Positions 6,578-8,160 of a stretch of 8,160 bases of DNA are shown here, in pieces. The notes beneath the pieces are model-generated. The model had not been told where the DNA came from. It worked only from the letters and a program-made list of their open reading frames with translations, and did no database searches. Each line of letters begins with the position of its first letter. Position 1 is the first letter of the stretch. The translations under genes and the position numbers were made by a program. This stretch comes from Planctomycetia bacterium (GTDB lineage Bacteria; Planctomycetota; Planctomycetia; Pirellulales; UBA1268): NCBI GenBank assembly GCA_009919445.1, contig RGBY01000102.1:1-8160 (forward strand), read 5' to 3'.

Positions 6578-6594
6578 TTGGCACGCCAGATGCA
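6578..6594 (+). promoter_or_regulatory. Sigma-54-like promoter pointing right
   Basis: TTGGCACG-CCAG-ATGCA matches the sigma-54 -24/-12 consensus YTGGCACGNNNNTTGCW at all specified positions but one (A for the first T of the -12 box). The GG at 6580-6581 and the GC at 6592-6593 have the required 10-bp separation. Transcription would start near 6605, at the left edge of the folded element at 6601-6745 and 260 bp before tRNA-Thr. No protein gene is positioned to use it. Confidence 0.4.
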
Positions 6595-6600
6595 CTCCTC

Positions 6601-6745
6601 TTCAGGACAGACGAGGGCTTCGGCCCTTGTCTCCCACACCTGAAAAAAGTGGGGTCTTCGACTTTTCCGGTCGAGCGGTCGCCTTGCCCCTGATCCGCTC
6701 GGCCACGGTAGGACGCTCCTGCCGGGTCGAGACCCCACTTTTTTC
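6601..6745 (+). ncRNA. Candidate structured RNA with terminator-like 3' end
   Basis: No known RNA family is recognised. Hairpin A (6609-6618/6623-6632) has ten pairs, one of them G-U, capped by a C(TTCG)G tetraloop. It is enclosed by TTCAGG (6601-6606) and CCTGAA (6639-6644). An outer stem follows: AAAAAAGTGGGGTC (6643-6656) pairs perfectly with 6731-6744, and TCGAC (6658-6662) with GTCGA (6726-6730), with T6657 bulged. Inside it are hairpin B, CGAGCGG/CCGCTCG (6672-6678/6695-6701), and hairpin C (6706-6713/6717-6724, CGC loop, one G-U). The whole is a three-way-junction shape. The plus strand ends CCCCACTTTTTTC, like an intrinsic terminator. Because the outer arms are A-run and T-run, the minus strand also ends in a T-run, so a bidirectional terminator is the main alternative. 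No protein frame fits. Confidence 0.5.
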
Positions 6746-6790
6746 TTTGCGCGGTGGGCAAACGTCCAACCCGGGCAGGGGGGTGGCCAC

Positions 6791-6820
6791 TTGACGGCCC
6801 TAGAGGCTCTGCGCTACGCT
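6791..6820 (+). promoter_or_regulatory. Possible sigma-70-type promoter of tRNA-Thr
   Basis: TTGACG (6791-6796) is five of six to the -35 consensus. TACGCT (6815-6820) lies 18 bp downstream as a weak -10. A GC-rich discriminator follows, as is common at stable-RNA promoters under stringent control. Transcription from about 6827 would give a leader of roughly 40 nt before the tRNA. The weak -10 keeps this tentative. Confidence 0.35.
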
Positions 6821-6828
6821 GCGGAGTC

Positions 6829-6850
6829 CGGTAGAGCGGTCCCCCGCATT
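6829..6850 (+). other. tRNA-like leader sequence complementary to the tRNA-Thr anticodon arm
   Basis: GGTAGAGC (6830-6837) resembles the 3' half of a tRNA D-arm. CCCCCGCATT (6841-6850) is perfectly complementary to AATGCGGGGG (6903-6912), the 3' side of the anticodon arm and start of the variable loop of the tRNA downstream. CCGCATTC is also a direct repeat of the tRNA's own anticodon 5' strand. This may be a remnant of a duplicated tRNA or an alternative-pairing element in the precursor. Confidence 0.5.
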
Positions 6851-6865
6851 CACCGGTTGTCTGCC

Positions 6866-6939
6866 GCCAGCGTAGCTTCAATTGGCAGAGCACCGCATTC
6901 GTAATGCGGGGGTTGTGGGTTCGATTCCCACCGCTGGCT
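6866..6939 (+). tRNA. tRNA-Thr, anticodon CGT
   Basis: The cloverleaf is complete. The acceptor stem is GCCAGCG (6866-6872)/CGCTGGC (6932-6938) with discriminator T6939. The D-arm is 6875-6891 with one G-U pair. The anticodon stem is CCGCA/TGCGG with loop TTCGTAA and anticodon CGT at 6900-6902, which reads the threonine codon ACG. The T-arm is GTGGG-TTCGATT-CCCAC (6915-6931). No CCA is encoded, so the 3' end must be added by nucleotidyltransferase. The opposite strand gives the frame GNRTHNPRITNAVLCQL, a common false protein call over threonine tRNAs. Confidence 0.96.
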
Positions 6940-7029
6940 TTTGCTCTGTCCAAACGCCCCGGGAACGATGGTTCCTATGGCATGGCCAAGGCTGATTTTC
7001 TCCTGTCCTCGAAAGGCTTACGCATTACT

Positions 7030-8160
7030 ATGCAAGTTCCTGCATCGCCCAGCCCCTCCACCATCGACGTACGTGAACTGCTTGCCGGCAATGGACCATT
7101 CGGCCCTGCTGAAGTCCGAGCTATTGCCGATGCCTTGGGTACGAACCCGGCAACCCATCGTGACCTACGGCTAACCGTCCAGGAACTCCAGCAGGCCAGC
7201 GACCTCAGCCCCGCTGCGGCGGTTCGACTTGGCGTTGGCCTCTACCTGCTCGGTCGCTGCAGTGAGGCGGTTGCTGCCCTGAAATCGGGAGATGGATCTG
7301 CCTTGGCCCTCTACGCCCTCGGCTTGGCTCAGGCAGCGCTTGGTGGTTCGAAAGAAGCCTGTGAATCATTCGAGGCGTCCCGAACCGCGGGCTATCCGGC
7401 TGCAGCCTGCACCGCGGCCATTGCCAATGCTCTCCGCGCCGCAGGACAACTTGATGAGGCCAGTCGTGCCCTCGACGCTGCTGCCGCTGACGAGCAGGCG
7501 AGTGCCGACTTCCTCGCCGCCCGTGGCGCCCTGCTCGTTGAGCAGAGCGGGCCAACTGAAGAGGCCTTTGCCGTCCTCAACCAGGCCGTTGCAGCAGATT
7601 CTGGCCAGCCCCTGGCACTTTTTTACCTCGGCATCCTGCACGACCGGGTCGGCAATGACGATGAGGCGATCGAGAGTTACCAGCGGTCTCTCCAGCGGTA
7701 CCCGGCAACCGTGGGCGGCCTCATGAACCTCGGTCTGCTCTACGAGGACCGTGACGACTTTGCCAAGGCACAAGAGTGCTACCGACGGATTCTTGACGGC
7801 CTGCCGCTCGAGGCTCCCGGTCGCGAACGCGCCATCTCTCGCGCCCAACTCTTTCTGAAAGACTCCAGCGCGTCAGGAGATCACCTGCTTGACGAGCAGG
7901 AACAGCGGCAGCGTGATCGCCTCGAGCAGGTACTCGCACTCCCGGTGAGCGACTTTGAACTATCCGTGCGGAGCCGCAACTGCCTGGCCAAGATGGGCAT
8001 CCAGACGCTCGGAGATCTTGCCCGCACCAGTGAAGCCGAGGTTCTCGCCAGCAAAAACTTCGGCGAGACCAGCCTCGTCGAAATCAAAGACATGCTCGCG
8101 TCGCGGGGCCTGACACTCGGCCAGTTGGCCGAATCAACCGTGGCAGTCGAAGCCTCAGCA
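7030..8160 (+). CDS. TPR protein with RNA polymerase alpha C-terminal domain (runs off right edge)
   Basis: The frame is open from the ATG at 7030 to the window end (377 residues). Residues about 90-264 form a series of TPR helix pairs, clearest in PLALFYLGILHDRVGNDDEA (194-213) and LMNLGLLYEDRDDFAKA (231-247), which serve as a protein-binding scaffold. A charged linker (285-300) leads to an alpha-CTD fold at about 303-370: FELSVRSRNCL carries Arg314 and Asn317, equivalent to DNA-contacting Arg265 and Asn268 of E. coli RpoA, and NFGETSLVEIK replaces the NLGKKSLTEIK helix-hairpin-helix motif with loss of both lysines. There is no polymerase-assembly N-terminal domain, so it is not RpoA itself. 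The architecture is known to me from planctomycetes; its function is not established. An in-frame ATG at 6982 would add 16 residues; 7030 fits the usual N-terminus better, although a good Shine-Dalgarno is lacking. It starts 90 bp after tRNA-Thr. Confidence 0.85.
   Translation, partial: MQVPASPSPSTIDVRELLAGNGPFGPAEVRAIADALGTNPATHRDLRLTVQELQQASDLSPAAAVRLGVGLYLLGRCSEAVAALKSGDGSALALYALGLAQAALGGSKEACESFEASRTAGYPAAACTAAIANALRAAGQLDEASRALDAAAADEQASADFLAARGALLVEQSGPTEEAFAVLNQAVAADSGQPLALFYLGILHDRVGNDDEAIESYQRSLQRYPATVGGLMNLGLLYEDRDDFAKAQECYRRILDGLPLEAPGRERAISRAQLFLKDSSASGDHLLDEQEQRQRDRLEQVLALPVSDFELSVRSRNCLAKMGIQTLGDLARTSEAEVLASKNFGETSLVEIKDMLASRGLTLGQLAESTVAVEASA

Larger units (their letters stand above)
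6191..6600. other. Gene-free stretch upstream of kdsA with several inverted repeats
   Basis: No frame here shows recognisable protein families; the two overlapping minus-strand frames across 6144-6523 read as low-information sequence. Besides the sites listed separately, it holds a 7-bp inverted repeat CCTGGCC/GGCCAGG (6291-6297 and 6310-6316, 12-nt loop) and a short direct repeat TTTCCCAGA at 6265-6273 and 6278-6286. Base composition falls towards AT around 6435-6580, which is typical of a regulatory region. A promoter for kdsA presumably lies here, but I see no clear minus-strand sigma-70 boxes. Confidence 0.5.

Noticed and set aside
6643..6744. Miniature inverted-repeat transposable element
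   Set aside because: The 14-bp perfect terminal inverted repeats fit, but no target-site duplication is visible and the inner hairpins favour an RNA structure. A genome-wide copy search would settle it.
6570..6953. Minus-strand frame of 127 codons including GNRTHNPRITNAVLCQL
   Set aside because: It is the antisense shadow of tRNA-Thr and of the folded element; this peptide is a familiar false call over threonine tRNAs.
6954..7029. Inverted repeat GGAAC/GTTCC after tRNA-Thr as a terminator
   Set aside because: Only five pairs and no following T-run.

Overview
The window is GC-rich bacterial DNA that reads as a member of the Planctomycetota, probably a Pirellulales-like lineage. The best pointer is the rightmost gene, a tetratricopeptide-repeat protein ending in an RNA polymerase alpha C-terminal domain, an architecture I associate with planctomycetes. 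The KdsA-like and RF1 sequences also have a planctomycete flavour (for example PDTETKGRVHTSAATV in RF1). The organism assignment is inference.

Positions 1 to about 6153 hold a run of genes all on the minus strand. In transcription order they are a kdsA-like gene (KDO-8-phosphate synthase, apparently lacking an internal segment), a large lipoprotein with a degenerate transglutaminase-like region and TPR-like C-terminus, rpmE (ribosomal protein L31), prfA (release factor 1), prmC (the methyltransferase that modifies RF1) and the 5' part of comEC (DNA uptake channel), which runs off the left edge. The rpmE-prfA-prmC trio is a translation cluster: PrmC methylates the GGQ glutamine of the RF1 made next door. 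A block of 29-bp tandem repeats with hairpin potential separates prmC from comEC.

Positions 6154-6865 contain no convincing gene, but they are rich in structure. From left to right there is a hairpin in the kdsA leader, a 28-bp palindrome, a tract of phased A/T runs, a good match to a sigma-54 promoter pointing right, and about 145 bp that can fold into a UUCG-capped hairpin followed by a three-way-junction-like structure closed by a 19-bp stem and a T-run. This may be an undescribed small RNA transcription unit, or an elaborate bidirectional terminator. It is the part of the window most worth a second look.

Positions 6866-8160 lie on the plus strand: tRNA-Thr(CGT) with a plausible promoter and an unusual leader complementary to its anticodon arm, then the TPR/alpha-CTD gene, which continues past the right edge.
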